From Prunella strophiata (taxonomy: Eukaryota; Chordata; Aves; Passeriformes; Prunellidae), in the NCBI GenBank assembly GCA_036583965.1, contig JAZBQD010000064.1, forward strand, positions 1-64,000: a DNA stretch of 64,000 bases, read 5' to 3'. Under the pieces are notes generated by a model. It ran no database searches and was not told the DNA's origin. It worked only from the letters and a program-made list of their open reading frames with translations. The position numbers were made by a program, and so were the translations under genes. Below are positions 24,399-36,197 of the stretch, one piece after another. Position 1 is the stretch's first letter; each line of letters opens with the position of its first letter.

Positions 24399-25031
24399 CT
24401 ACAGGTTCAGTGATGCAGCAGTGATGTAAGGCCAGATTGTAGCTGTTTGGCCCTCAGGATTTTTGATCAACACAGGATTGCTGCTCAAGCAGCTCTCTAT
24501 GGTCCCTCCAATGCCAACAACGGCAGATCCCACGGGTGCAGTAGGCCATGACGAAGGCCATATGTTGGCAGAGATGATGGTGACGTCTGCCCCTGTATCA
24601 ATCATCCCACTGACCTTTATCTGTGAAGGCTGGGCCTTAGACATCGCAACAGTACAATCCATGTTAGGTCTTTGATCTCCTACAACCTGAGTCCAGTTCA
24701 CCTGGGGCTGTCCTGTGGATCCAAAGCCTTGGTCTCCTCGCTCCCTAGAATCTGCTTTGGGGACAGAAGACTTAAAAGGAATGATTTGTGCAATTCTGGT
24801 TTTAGCAGGGATAGTTATGGGCGGAGTAGGGGTTGATACTATGACCTGTATTTTTCCTGTAAAATCAGCATCTATGACACCAAGGTGCACATTGATGCCT
24901 TGCAGCGTGGCACTGGATCTCCCTATAAGGAGAGCACTGAGTCCTTTTCCTATGGGCCCCTGGGCCTCAAGAGGGACTTTATGTACCAGTAATGAGTTTA
25001 TGGTTATTGGGATTGAGGTGGATACATCCAT
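24399..25031 (-). pseudogene. pro: ERV-3 pro: dUTPase-protease
   Basis: A 210-residue frame. dUTPase part: GRSS near residue 38, GVIDADFTGK at 51-60 and RGDQGFGS at 98-105. Retropepsin part: an intact DTGADVT motif at residues 145-151. The frame stops before the C-terminal GRD(V/C)L region, so the enzyme is truncated by a few residues or shifted out of frame there. It overlaps the nucleocapsid frame upstream (25240-25004), as expected for a frameshifted pro gene. Confidence 0.86.
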
Positions 25032-26075
25032 TCTAGCTGACCCTCTTTTCCTGGCTGTGAGCTGGTCACACAGGCTTGTACTGGAGGGTGGGAAAATGCT
25101 TGTGTCATCCCGCGTTTCACTGTCACGCTTGGTCTCCCATTTCCCTGGTCCTTGAGAGATTGACCATTAACATGACACTTGGACCAGCATTCTTTTGTTG
25201 CATTTCCAAATCTCCCACATTGATTACAGTTTGCATTCATACCCCTCTGTCCTTGAAATGTCCCCTGTGGTATGGACTAGTGTGGACAGTTTGCCTTCAT
25301 GTGGCTTTGTTGCCCACATTTGTAGCACTGGGGAGTTTTGTTTAACAGCAGCTGTAATAGTATTAGCTAACATATCCATGTTATGAGATCCAGTCCCAAC
25401 CTTAGCACATGCATTTATCATATCCTCTAGGGATGGATTCTCTTTAGGTAATGCATCTATAATCTTTCTACAGTCCACGTTTGCATTATCTCATGCTAGC
25501 TGCAGTATTAATTGGCTCCTTGCTTCGCTGTTTGCTATCTGTTTTTCCATAGCATCTTGCAAATGTTCTATGAACTGCATATGTAATTCATTAGGTTTTT
25601 GTCTTACAGTTGAATAACTTTGGGTAGTCACAGACATATTTGTACTTTTTGTTAGAGCTTGCATTGCTAAGTCCTTTGCTTGGGCTAGGATTAAGGGGTT
25701 CAGGCATGCTTGGGTTTGTGGGTCTTCCATGGGGGGCAGTCTCATAAGCTGAGAAATCCTTGCCCCAAAACATGGGTCCTGCTGCAAAGCTCTTGAATTT
25801 ATTAGTCCCTGGTCTTCCACATAAGACCTCCAGCTCGATTCAAACATCACATATTGCACTGGAGTACAGAGCAATTTTGCAATCTGCTTCATATCATAGG
25901 GGGTTAATTCACTAGCAGTTATAAATCGAAGCATATTTGCAACAGCAGGTGACCCTAGCCTGTGTTTAGCACCTAGTTGGCATAGTTCTAAAAGGATTTG
26001 CCAATTAAAGGGGACATATTTGTCAGGGGTTGTCATTACCTTGCACAACTGGGAATGCTGCAATTGCTCCCCCAC
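25004..26075 (-). pseudogene. gag: ERV-3 gag: capsid and nucleocapsid, broken
   Basis: 26075-25491 encodes most of the capsid (major homology region at KPNELHMQFIEHLQDAMEKQ near its C-terminus). 25478-25224 continues with DCRKIIDALP, but its zinc knuckle is damaged. 25240-25004 has one CCHC-like knuckle (CNQCGRFGNATKEC), with asparagine where the histidine would be. A stop near 25491 and a frameshift near 25240 break the gene. Confidence 0.85.
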
Positions 26076-27353
26076 CCTGCTGCCAGTTCTTTGATGATTG
26101 TGATGATTGTGAACACATGGGTACAGAAATTATTTCAGCACCCTCTATATCTCCACATTCTATCTCCTTTTGTTTTAGAAAAAGAAGATCCAGAAGATCA
26201 CCGGGCCTCAAGTGGGGATAATTTCTGCTCGGAACATCGATGAGGCTGGAGCTGGTGTCGGCAGGGTTGCAAGGGCTTCCTTGGGTTGTTGGTACCTTGG
26301 TTGTAGATGCCATGGTGCTGCTGCAGTGGCAGGCGCAGGGCTGGGGCCAGAGCTGAGACTGGGGCTCTGCATGGTTTTGCTGGGATTTCCTGGGTCCGGT
26401 GTACTTCCAGGAGTGATGCAGTGACAACATCTGGGCATTTGTAGCTACGTCATCTTGGGTTCCACCCCTCTGTTGCAGCGGCAGGCAGGTGTGGCCAGCG
26501 GAGGCAGGGCCTTGGGCGTGGTTTGTGGGCTGAGCCAACCAGCTCTGGTCAGGAGTGTTTCCATGGTGACAAGGGGCATGGGCAGCCCCGGCGGTGGGGG
26601 GGCAGTCTCGGGAGCAGCATGGAGCTGAGTCATGGTCACAGGCTGCCCAACTGGAATGGCGGCATGGTCCAAGCTCTTGCAGCAGCCCCGTGGCACAGGC
26701 ACAGGCACTGGGCGCTCCGGTGCCACGCAGTATCTGCAGGGTGCAGGCACTAGACGCTCCGGTGCCACATAGCATCTCGGTGTGGGCACATCCCTGTGGC
26801 TGGCTGTGGTTCTTCCTGCCTCTAGGACCCAGCCGCTCCCCTCTGTCTCACTGAGTGCCGGGGGAAGCAGAGGTGGGGGGGGGGGGGGGGGGGCATGCAG
26901 GAGGGTTGTGGAAAACAGCTCACAAGGGAATGGTGCTGGTGTGGGGGGCGAATTTAAGGCGGCTCGGCCACATGGAGTGGCATGGCTATATGCGGCAGCC
27001 ATTTCGTCTGGCCACGTGTTCTGCAGGCTTGGAAGGGTGCCCATCCCCCCTGATAACTCCTCTGGTGCCTCAGTATTTAACAGTCTTATTAAATATAAGA
27101 TAAGTTTCCATGGCTTTATAACTATTATCACGCTTTCTTCACCTCTGAAGGCTGCTTGAATTATAAATTGACCAGTTAGTGCCCAGGTATTAAAGTCAAA
27201 AGTAGCTTCCTTAGTTGTGTCTAATCTGTGGTTTGTAGCCCATGTTATTATTGCTAATAATGCTTTATCATCATAATCTACATTCCATTCCTCAAGAAGA
27301 AGTTTCCATACCTTTAGTATTGGGTGGTCTTGCGCAGAAACAAAGCTTCCCAT
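26023..27353 (-). pseudogene. gag: ERV-3 gag: matrix and proline-rich linker, broken
   Basis: Starts MGSFVSAQDH at 27353, a plausible myristoylation site, and runs through matrix into a proline/alanine-rich linker containing a long proline run. The proline run is a poly-G tract on the plus strand (about 26876-26893), after which the frame differs. The sequence that leads into capsid (LRPGDLLDLLF, GGGAIAAFPVV) lies in another frame (26775-26023). Gag is therefore interrupted, as in ERV-2 at the equivalent place. Confidence 0.8.
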
Positions 27354-27588
27354 ATCTTCGGTCGGGTTTTACTTCTATTTTCAGCTTCTCCAGTTTTTTT
27401 ATTCACACAGCCCTTTGGCTCTTATTTTTCTCAGCCTTTGCTGCAGAGTGGGCTCTACTCACCTCTGGGGTTTTTTTTCCAGCTTTTCACTGTGGGGACA
27501 GGCTGTGCAGGCACTGCCCTGTGTCTCCCTCTGCTGTGCCCACGGGACAATCCTTGGAATGTTCATCCTCACAGTCGAGGGAAGCATG

Positions 27589-27856
27589 TGTTACCGCAGT
27601 GGTCATGTGAGACTAGATGCATGACAAACCTCCATTGGTCATCAGCAAACAGTGTATTTTATTGTTTGGAGGTTACTTTTATAGGCAATTCAAAACCCCC
27701 AGGTCTAGACAGCCATTGGTCTGGTCTTTACACCCCCCAGGTCCTGAACCAGTGAATTGCTTGCACCTTAGGAAGGATGCCATTGGATGAAGCCCCTGCC
27801 AGTCAGCCCAAGGGTCGGTTTATGGAACCAGGCTGAGTTTCTTATTTATGGCAACA
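27589..27856 (-). repeat. 5' LTR of ERV-3 (family D)
   Basis: 268 bp, TGTTACCGC to ATGGCAACA, followed by the second copy of CTTCCC. The bases just inside do not begin with TGG on the minus strand (TGCTTCCCTCGACTG), so the primer-binding site is unclear. Confidence 0.9.
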
Positions 27857-28620
27857 CTTCCCTCCGAATTATTACAACTTTGAAATTCAAGGGCTTTCAG
27901 GCAAATATATGGGAAAAGGAATAACAGTTCTTTACTAATATGCATGTGTATAATAAAGCAAGCAAACAACAACAATGGCAGTAACAACAAACAAAAGAAA
28001 GAATAAACCAGAAAACCCAATAAACAGTCTCTTCCTTGTCTTTAAGCAATTTCCCCTTTGGTGTAGTTAAGGTTGCAGCCGGCAGGGGTGCTGGCAGGCT
28101 CCCAGTAAAGCAGGGCAGGTGTGATAACTCACCCTCAGCTGCAGGGGGCCCTGTGGCGCAAGGCCAGCCATCTTTTCTCCATGTGGACAATGGCGGAAGC
28201 AGCTGGAAGAAAGGGATGGAGAAGGGAGTTCCTTTACAAATCCCCAGGGGCAGCTGACCCCGGTGCCCCCTCTGGATAACAAAAAAAGCTGTTGCAGGGA
28301 CCTCAGAGTAGCAAGCTGGGAAGGCAGGGGTGAGGAAGATCCCAGAGTGGTAAATTAGATGTATCAAAAACTTGTCAGCTGTAGCTGGAACTGCGGGGCA
28401 TCCGGGCAGTCAGGGGGTGTGAGTTACAGTGTAGCAAAGAAACCTCAGAGCAGTGGCAGAACAAAACCTTATGGGAACGGGGCAACAGCAGTCCAGCTCT
28501 GAGCAGGGCAGGGAAAGGCTCCCTGGGAGAGGTAGAGGGGTCGGGGATCCCAGGGTTTTCCCCTGAGGCACCCAAGCAGATGGTGAAAAGTCCTTTTTTT
28601 AGTGGATTAGGGTGTTAATA

Positions 28621-28879
28621 AGGTCCCAGTGCAACGGCCGCTCTCAGGAGCAGAGCTCCACTCACAGTAGAAGAAAGCAGCAGAAGATAGAACCCCGCAG
28701 TAGTGGTGAATTCTTCCCACAGTGACTGCAGCTTCCTTCTCCTCTGAATGACGAGAGAGCAAGAAGGAGTGAGGAGCTGCACCCAACCCCTTCCCCCAGC
28801 TGAATTCTCACTGTATCTCCACCCATCCACGAGAAACCCCTCTCCCCATAAGCAAGTAGCAAGCCACACCCTTCCTGGG
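28621..28879. other. LTR-cluster sequence of unresolved family
   Basis: Either the upstream part of the A-type LTR or another old LTR. A 174-residue minus-strand open frame crosses it into the next LTR and looks accidental. Confidence 0.4.
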
Positions 28880-29568
28880 TGTCTTATGTTGAAAGATTTA
28901 GCCTCGTGTGTGTATTCTATTTGCCATCTGTTAGAGGTGGGGCAGTTATCTTCTGTTAATTGGGCAGTTTTCTTTATCTCTTCCACAAACCAATCCTCCT
29001 TCCGTGAAATATCTTCTGTTAATAGGCCATTGAGTCTCACTGCATGACTGATAAAATTACATAATCTCATTGTTAGATGCTCCACCCAGGAGGAGGAGCC
29101 AAGCATTCCTATCTGGATATAATCTGACATTTGGAACACCAGAGCAGCCTTTTCCCACTGGATTTCCAGAGGAAGACCAGGCCCATCTTCACCACCACTG
29201 GACCTTTAGTGGAGAACTACACCCTTTCTACAGGATCACTGCTTCAACATACCACATCTGTCACTCCAGGAGGACTGCAGCCACCATTTAATTGGACTGC
29301 TACCAACTCCCTTACCAACAGGGTGTCAGGTAGTATTCTGACTCAGTCAGTGGTTTGTTTTCTCTTTTTTTTTTCTTTTTTTTGTACTATTGCATTTGTA
29401 TTTTTATTTTTCCTAATAAAGAACTGTTACTCCTGCTCCCATATCTTTGCCTGAGAGCCCCCCTTAATTTCAAAATTATAACAATTCGGAGGGAGGAGGT
29501 TTACATTTTCCATTTCAAAGAAGGCTCCTGCCTTCCTTAGCAGACACCTGTCTTTTCAAACTGAGACA
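28880..29568 (+). mobile_element. Solo LTR, family A2, copy 1
   Basis: 689 bp, TGTCTTATG to CTGAGACA, with a perfect 5-bp target-site duplication CTGGG (28875-28879 / 29569-29573). AATAAAG at about 29415 sets plus orientation. Strongly similar to 62579-63250. Confidence 0.9.
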
Positions 29569-29689
29569 CTGGGGCAACCTCTTTTGTCTCTCCTAAGTAC
29601 CCAGCTATTATTGTATCTTAGCAACATATGGGACAAAATTCCATGAGAAAATGAAACAAAAGGAAGAATCTTAAACCCCAACACAGGAA

Positions 29690-30549
29690 GAAACAATTCA
29701 TTGGGTTTTCTGGTTTATTCTTTCTTTTGTTTGTTGTTGCTGCCATTGTTGTGAATTACTAAAATATGAATATAGATCTAATATCTATATTCAACTGTGA
29801 CGGACAAAGACTCTCTAACAACTTAATGTTAGAAAGTGTATGTTTATTGCGACGCCAGTTAGTGCGTGGGATCTTCCCAATCCGCACTACAAGTTGTATT
29901 GATCATTATAAAGCCTTTTATTTACAAAAGTGTTGAATATACAAAATACAAATGCATATTCATACCCCTGTCACTTCCTCTGCCCCGCTTCCCATGCAAA
30001 TTGGAAAAAAGGCTATTAAGCATGCGTAGTTTGTTCCCTGAAATGGGTCGGGGGTCCCTTTTGGGGAGGGGACTCCAGAAATGAGCAAGTAAAAAGAGTC
30101 TTCCTTGCTCTGACCTTTCTACCTTTTCGCTTACGTGACAACTAAATCCCCCTGTGTGACAAAGTAAGTCCCCCTGCTTCCTTATGTTCAATGGGTGAGG
30201 AAGTCTGTTCTCCATGATATTGACAAGTAGTGAGAAATGGTGTCCGGGTAGCTTATCTAAGCCTGGCTTCTGCTACCTCTAAACAAAAGCTTATTTTTCT
30301 ACTTTAGCTAACTCAGCAACCATTGTCTTAGAATCTTCAATTCTTTGAAACCAATGTCTCAGTTGTTGCTTGCTTGCCTTCTTATACACATGCATATTAT
30401 TAAAGAACTGTTATTCCTTTTCCCTTATCTTTGCCTGACAGCCCTGTAATTTCAAAGTTATAATAAGTTGGAGGGAATTGGGACATATTCTCCATTCCAG
30501 GGGAGGTTCCTGCCTTCCTTAGCAGACATCTGTCTTTCAAACCAAGACA
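29690..30549 (+). mobile_element. A-type LTR 3' part, plus strand, split by another LTR
   Basis: 29690-29751 (GGTTTATTC..TGCTGCCATTGTTG) and 30366-30549 (TATTAAAGAACTGTTATTCC to CAAGACA) are contiguous in the other A copies. The interruption is 29752-30361. Confidence 0.75.
29752..30361 (-). mobile_element. LTR-like insertion with 4-bp duplication (family H)
   Basis: 610 bp from TGAATTACT to AATGTCTCA, flanked by GTTG on both sides (29748-29751 / 30362-30365). A 4-bp duplication would fit an ERV1-like (gammaretroviral) element, but the target is itself GTTG-repetitive. The motif TGTGACGGAC at 29796 could alternatively be the true LTR start. Minus orientation is suggested by TTTATT near 29840. 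Confidence 0.55.
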
Positions 30550-30577
30550 CATGCTTACTTAACTCCTGGGGCTAATC

Positions 30578-31221
30578 TGTTAATTCACAAGCAAGGCGTT
30601 GTCGGGACCCAGGACATTCCTCTGGCTGCCCTGGATGATTCCAGACCCTGGCAAGGGGCTCAGAGACCTTGGCACGGAGTCAAAAACACCTGTGCCTTCG
30701 ATTTTAGTCCATGGAAAAAATTACCAACTTTGTGTGAAGATTTACAAGCCACAAGAGTTTGAGTAGAGTCATAGTTAATTTGTCACAGGGTGAAAAAGTA
30801 GAATTTTGGGGTTTTAGAATGGGGGTTCAAGAGGCAAGATGGAGGGATCTGGGCATGTCCTGTCCTTCTTCTCTTTCTTCTTGTCCTCCATATTCTGCTG
30901 TGATAGTTACACTTTTTAATTGGTTTAGAGTAGAAACAGACTGTCTAACATAGATGATAGGTATTGGAAAATTATTGTAAATAAAGTACATGTAGTTCTT
31001 AATATAAAAAGTTAACACCACCCTAAAGGCTGGGATTGTGCCTCAACTCGACCTGCTGGACAGATCTCAGCAAGTCAGAGAAAGAATGTAATAGATAAGA
31101 AAAAATAAACAACCTTGAAAAGCAGAACCCACCAATCTCGACTTCAGTCGTGGGGCTGGGACAAAAAGACTTTCTAATATCTCGGGAGCCATCACAACTA
31201 CAGAAACCCGAGAAGGCATCA
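30578..31221 (+). mobile_element. LTR, family J
   Basis: TGTTAATTCAC to AGGCATCA, with a TATA-like ATATAAAAAG near 31000 and AATAAA near 31109. I recognise it as an abundant avian LTR type from memory. No target-site duplication found. Confidence 0.7.
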
Positions 31222-31229
31222 TGTGAAAG

Positions 31230-31670
31230 TTTGAGAAAGGACGCTCACTTTTAAAATTTCAAAGGTTTATTAAACCTTAACAAAATACAACAAGAGACTG
31301 AATTGCAGCACTGGAAGCATGGAACCAAACTGCCATGTGCTCATCTAGAAAATGGATTCTCTGCTTTTTATACCCTTGGCCCCTCTCAAAGTCTTGTCAG
31401 TTAACTCCTTCTCTGCCATCTATTGGTGGAGATCACTTTCTTACAACTTGATTGGAAGTCAGGTGTTGCCATGCCATGCCATGCCTCCTAGTAACAAGCC
31501 TGCCCTCCCCTCCATACCCTGACTAGTGACAACAATACAGAGGGGAAGGGAAAGAGGACTATGGGGAGAACATACCAATATAACATAACTGTACATCTAT
31601 AAAACTTCTCTTAACATACACATAATGTTCATCTCTTAATTGTGAAAGGCAACCATCATATTACCCATCA
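31230..31670 (-). mobile_element. LTR, family C, copy 1
   Basis: About 441 bp, homologous to copy 2 at 58351-60710 over its length (AAAGGTTTATTAAACCT near the left end; CTCTTAACATACACATAAT near the right end). No primer-binding site or target-site duplication is visible, so it may be a solo LTR with decayed ends. Confidence 0.75.
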
Positions 31671-32995
31671 ATAACAAAAGGAGGGGGTTTTTTGAACCTT
31701 TTCTATTTGATCAGTCTATCAGCACCCCCAGGGAAGACAAGACCCTTGTGCCTGACCAGTCTATCAGCACCCTGTTATAGGGACCCCATGGAACAACCCA
31801 CTGTATCGGAGCGTGATTTGACTAACCTATTCAGGGTCACACACCAACAGCGTTCTCACTCTTAGTATATTATCAGTTTTGTCAGGTGTGTTACCCACTG
31901 CTGGCCACTGCTAGCACCCTTGAAGGACTCACACTAAACACTTTATGGAATAATATACTTTGTTAACAAACACACTGATAATAGAAGACTGTGACAGGTT
32001 AAGTTTCAGAGATTACTATTGATAGTAACTCACTGGAAAAATCAATTGGAAGTGGTATACAGACAAGCTCTGATCACCATTGAAAGCTAGCTTGACATAC
32101 TAATTTAGCATGTATAGAATAAGGTTCTTATGCCATAGGTGTCCCTATGTGGGAGAAGACAGGTTCAGCCTGTCAACTGATCCCAGAAGTTACAATGGAG
32201 TCTTATCTGACCTCCCTCCCCACTTAAGCTATATTTATATTATTTTCTTTGAGGAAGGGGGAAAAGCAAAGTTATAGTTGATGCCATTTCATGTTTAGAT
32301 GGAGTTTGAGTGACTTTAGTCATTAGCATAGGGCATGAAAAGTAATATGTATTTTCTGCTAATAAAGCTAAGTTCAACTTTAGACTACCATCTAGATAAT
32401 TCCTTTGGCTTAGTTCTCGTTAGTTGTATTGCTTTTGATGGCGCATAAGCAAAACACCGCTCTGTTGCTTCATCCTTTGTTTTCTATCTGCATTGATTTC
32501 AACAGAGCATGACCACAGCACCTCTGTGCCACTCCATCCTTTGTTACCTATCTCCCTTAGAGTGATATACCAAGTTCCCTCAGCATTCCTGCTCCAAAAG
32601 TGTGTCCTGGTGAACTATAGTCAACGCATGCACTCCTTGCTGAACTTTGGTTTTCTGTCCCCACACAAGAAAAATTCAGCCTGCAGTGAGGCACTGGATT
32701 TTTCACATGTGAACAAGCTCCATGAAAATAAAAGGGTCAAGGCTTTGAATTTAGTGGGTATAGAGTAGAAAAGTGTGTGATAGCAGAAAAAGAAAAAAAA
32801 AAAAGAAAAAAAGCTGTGAGGTTTTGATCACATCCAAATAATTTTAATAAAACTTTAAATAAATATTGCTTTTACTTTCCCACTGTGCCAGAAAGAAACA
32901 GCAGTCAACAAGAGATAAATAGTTTAACCTGGAAGGTTTCTCTAAAAGTATAACTATACTAGCTTTTATTTCAGTATTATATAAAAGCAGGTACA
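31671..32995. other. Unassigned stretch, probably old LTR-derived
   Basis: Contains a direct repeat of CAGTCTATCAGCACCC at about 31717 and 31768, and TTTATTC/AATAAAG-like signals (about 31930, 32360), but I cannot define an element or a gene. Confidence 0.4.
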
Positions 32996-32999
32996 ATTG

Positions 33000-34030
33000 A
33001 GTCTAATTTAATTTTAGGGTGGACTATTCCTGGATAAGGAATTGGCTCCATGGATGAAGACAGAGAGTTGTGGTCAATGGCTCTATGCCCAGGTGAAGGC
33101 CAGTGATGAGTGATGCCCCTCAGAGCTCTGTCTTTGCATGAGTGCTCTTTAATATCTTTATCAATTAATGACAGAAAGCAAGGTTGAGTGTACCCTCAGC
33201 AAGTTTGCAGATAACACGAAGTTGAGCAGTGCAGTTGACAGAACAGAAAGGATACCATCCAGGGGACATGGGGAAGCTTGAATAGTGGGCTGACAAGAAC
33301 CTAATGAAGTTGAACAAGTCCAAGTGCAAGGTGCTGCTCCCAGGCATGAGTACAGACTGGGAGAAGAAATCATTGAGAACAGCCTTGTGAAGGAGTTGGA
33401 GATTCTGGTGGAAGAAAAACTAGACATGAACCAACAACATTCTGGGCTGCATCAAAAGAGGTGTGGCCACCAGGTCGAGGGAGGTGATTCTCCTGCTCTA
33501 CTCTGCCTTCATGAGACCCCAGCTCTGAGGTCCTCAGCACAAGAAAGACATGGACCTGTTGGAGCGGGTGCAGAGGAGAGCCATAAAGATGATCAGAGGG
33601 TTGGAGCATCTATCCCATGAAGACAGGCAGAGAAAGCTGGGATTACTCAGCTCAGTGAAGAGAAGGCACTGGGGACACCTCACTGCAGCCTTCCAGTACT
33701 TAAAGGGGCCTTATAAAAAAGAGGTAGAATGACTTTTTACACAGGCAGATAGTGATAGGACAAAGGGGAATGGCTTTAAACTAAAAGAGGAGAGATTTAG
33801 ATAAGATGTTAGGAAGAAATTATTTACCCAGATGTTAGTGAGGCACTGAAATGGGTTGTTCAGAGAAGTTTTGGGTGCCTCATCCCTAAAAGCGTTTAAG
33901 GCCAGGTGGGATGGGGCTTTGAGCAACCTGGTCTAGTGAGTGGCATCCCTGTCCATGTCAAGGCGGTATGAAAATAGATGATCCATAAGATCCCTTCCAA
34001 CCCAAACCTTTCTATGATTCTATGAATTTA
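33000..34030 (+). mobile_element. CR1 LINE, 3' part
   Basis: The end of ORF2 and the 3' UTR. The RT C-terminal region is recognisable (the AGAGGAGAGCCATAAAGATG stretch near 33575 is typical of CR1). The 3' terminus carries the ATTCTATG octamer repeat (TTCTATGATTCTATG, about 34010-34026). It is 5' truncated, as is usual for LINEs, and frames are broken. Confidence 0.85.
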
Positions 34031-34376
34031 CATGTAATTTTTGAGAGGGACATAGACCTGAGAAACACTTTGCAGAATTTACAATCATAGAATCATTAAG
34101 GTTGGAAAAGACCTTGTATTGGGTATGGCTTTTTATCCCATACCTTTTTTTTGGTTTTGTTTCGTGTCCAGGGTGGTCACTCGCTGCCCTCCCTGACTCT
34201 GGGAGTATTAAGGTGGGTGAGAGTAAGCCCAGGATTTCCTGCGAGTGTTGGGGGAGAGACAGACGTTCTCTTCCGATAGGGTGATCAGCTTGAGGGCCAC
34301 GCAGTGCTGTGTCTCTGACCAGAGATACCGTTGCTTTGTGGGTTTTGCCTGTTTGTTTTTGTTTCTTTTCCTTAGG

Positions 34377-34668
34377 TGTTACAATACGACACGGAATGAA
34401 CCACTAAGAGTTCGCCTCAAAGTTCAGGATAAAAAAAGAGAAGATTTATTTTCTGACTCCGATATTTACAGAATTCATAGAATGCCAGTGGATTGGAAGA
34501 TGAAATTGTCACCTCTCCAATGACAGTGGTCAAACCAACAGTCAATTTTCTCCTCCTCAATAAAAAAATGCAAAACAATCATTATTTACATGAAAGTGCG
34601 TGAGAAAGTCCATTACAAAAATGTAAACATCAGAAGGCTTAGAAGAACTTTAGAAGAACAGGATGACA
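34377..34668 (-). repeat. 3' LTR of ERV-4
   Basis: 292 bp, TGTTACAATACG to GGATGACA, homologous to 41697-41986. The plus strand just inside (TCTCACACTTTTTCC) is the complement of a purine-rich tract. Confidence 0.9.
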
Positions 34669-34681
34669 TCTCACACTTTTT

Positions 34682-34770
34682 CCATAAGAAAAAGAAAAAA
34701 GAAAAAGAAAAAGAAAAAGAAAAAGAAAAAGAAAAAGAAAAAGAAAAAGAAAAAGAAAAAGAAAAAGAAA
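34682..34770. repeat. (AAAAAG)n hexamer microsatellite
   Basis: About 14 near-perfect AAAAAG units on the plus strand, just inside the 3' LTR of ERV-4. Confidence 0.95.
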
Positions 34771-34798
34771 CAATGTGAAAAGGAAAAATGAACAATGT

Positions 34799-36176
34799 TC
34801 AGTGTCCACTTGTGGAGGAATCATCGGAGTGATCACTCACGTCATCTGCGTTTGAGTCACCACTCAATAATCCATCCACCTGATGACTTTCAGTTTGGTC
34901 AGAGTTTCCACCTTGCCTGTCGGCTGGATTCTGTCTCTGTGGTTGCTGGTCAGGATGAACACACTTCAAAAGCACCCAGTGTGCCCCAGTATCTGTGGAT
35001 ACGCACGCACACCCACGCCCCAAAGTGATAAGGTCATAGGGACCTTCCCACTGTTTGGTGACTAAATTCCGCACCCGAACCTTCGCTCAAGGTTGAGGTG
35101 TCTCGTCCGAAGCCTGCAACGAAAGGTTGATGATTCAAAATGACAGGGTTATTTGAATTCTGTGGCACAGTAAGATGATTGATGGTGTATAAAGCTTTTG
35201 CCAACCGACTGTGCAGGGTTTCACCCTGCATTCCCCGTTTTTGTTTTTGAAGAACCCGCTTCAGAGTACCATGAGCACGTTCTACAATAGCTTGACCAGT
35301 CAGAGAATGAGGGATACCAAACTTGTGTGACACACCCCACGACTGCAGGAACTGCAGCACCTTCTGCGATGCGTAAGCAGGACCATTGTCAGTTTTCACA
35401 GCAGAAGGTATGCCTAGAACGCCAAAGGCCTGCCTCCAGTGGGCAATGACATCGCGGGCCTTTTCTCCAGTGTGAGCAGAAGCCCACATCGCAGAGGAGA
35501 ACGTGTCCACCGTGACATGCACATACTCGAGCCGACCAAACTTGGCAATCTGGGTGACATCAGTTTGCCAAAGCTCCAAGGCCCTAAGGCCTCTGGGGTT
35601 GACCCCTGCCAGCAAAGGCGCAGCAAGCGCATGACAGTCGTCACATGACTCGACAATGTCACGAGCCTCAGTTGGCGTCAGCTGAAACTGCTTCTGCAAG
35701 GTATGTGCATTCTGATGGAAAAACCCATGCGATGCCTTGGCCTGCGCGAGTGTATCAGGCTGAGGTGCTACCCACGCTGGGTTAGCCAACATGTCAGCCC
35801 TCGCGTTACCTTCCGCTACAAACCCTGGCAAATTGGTGTGACTCCTCACATGCAGAACGTAGAACAGATGAACCCAAGCCTGAATGGCACACCACAAGGT
35901 CTTCAGTAACTGAAACAATGCAGGATTACTGACCTCCTTCAAAACTGAATACCCCAGCCGCTGTGCAATGTCGGCCACATAGGCAGAATCCGTGACCAAA
36001 TTGAAAGGTTCCTGGGAAAATCTCTCAAATGCCATGATAGCAGCCCTCAATTCAACCACCTGGGCTGAACCATCCTCATGACCTTCCAGAACCTGCCACT
36101 CAGATCCATCCCTCCAGGTAACAATGGCCTTCCCTGTGTTCCCCAAACCGTCCATGAAGACAGTGGGTCCTTGCAC
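34799..36176 (-). pseudogene. pol: ERV-4 pol: RNase H-integrase, mostly open
   Basis: The main frame (36176-35034, 380 residues) begins with RNase H. The usual TDGSG motif reads MDGLG; VVELRA, VTDSAYVA and EGNARAD keep the acidic positions. The integrase has HGFFHQN histidines, CDDC cysteines, WQTDVT, VKTDNGPAYAS and VERAHG, so the catalytic triad is complete. The frame shifts near 35090, and the C-terminal domain (VTKQWEGPYDLITLGRGC) is in another frame (35074-34799), ending in an Asp/Ser-rich tail. Confidence 0.88.
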
Positions 36177-36197
36177 TGGCTCCTGGCTATTTTTGGG

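Larger units (their letters stand above)
19937..27856 (-). mobile_element. ERV-3: env-less betaretrovirus-like provirus, interrupted by a G-type LTR
   Basis: A minus-strand provirus with LTRs 27589-27856 (5') and 19937-20209 (3') and a perfect 6-bp target-site duplication CTTCCC (19931-19936 / 27857-27862). Order in sense: gag, dUTPase-protease, RT, RNase H, integrase, about 500 bp without genes, then a purine tract against the 3' LTR. By eye the LTRs differ at roughly 8% of positions, so it is much older than ERV-2. A G-type solo LTR (22194-23195) sits between RT and RNase H. Confidence 0.92.
19860..28620 (-). mobile_element. A-type LTR split by ERV-3
   Basis: The 3' terminal piece (19860-19936, TGTCTTCATTTGAAAGACAG onward) and the continuation (27857 to about 28620) belong to one minus-strand LTR. 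The join at the ERV-3 target site restores the A-type order seen at 41987-42810 (CAAAGATATGGGAAAAGGAATAAC region). A minus-strand AATAAAG-type signal lies near 27930. The upstream end is not resolved. Confidence 0.75.

Noticed and set aside
28615..29139. 174-residue minus-strand open frame
   Set aside because: It runs antisense through an A2 LTR into unrelated LTR sequence; the frame crosses an insertion boundary, so it is accidental.
31717..31790. Possible CRISPR-like or tandem array
   Set aside because: Only two copies of a 16-bp phrase, in a vertebrate repeat context.
34590..34836. Lys/Glu- or Phe/Leu-repeat frames
   Set aside because: Products of the (AAAAAG)n microsatellite.
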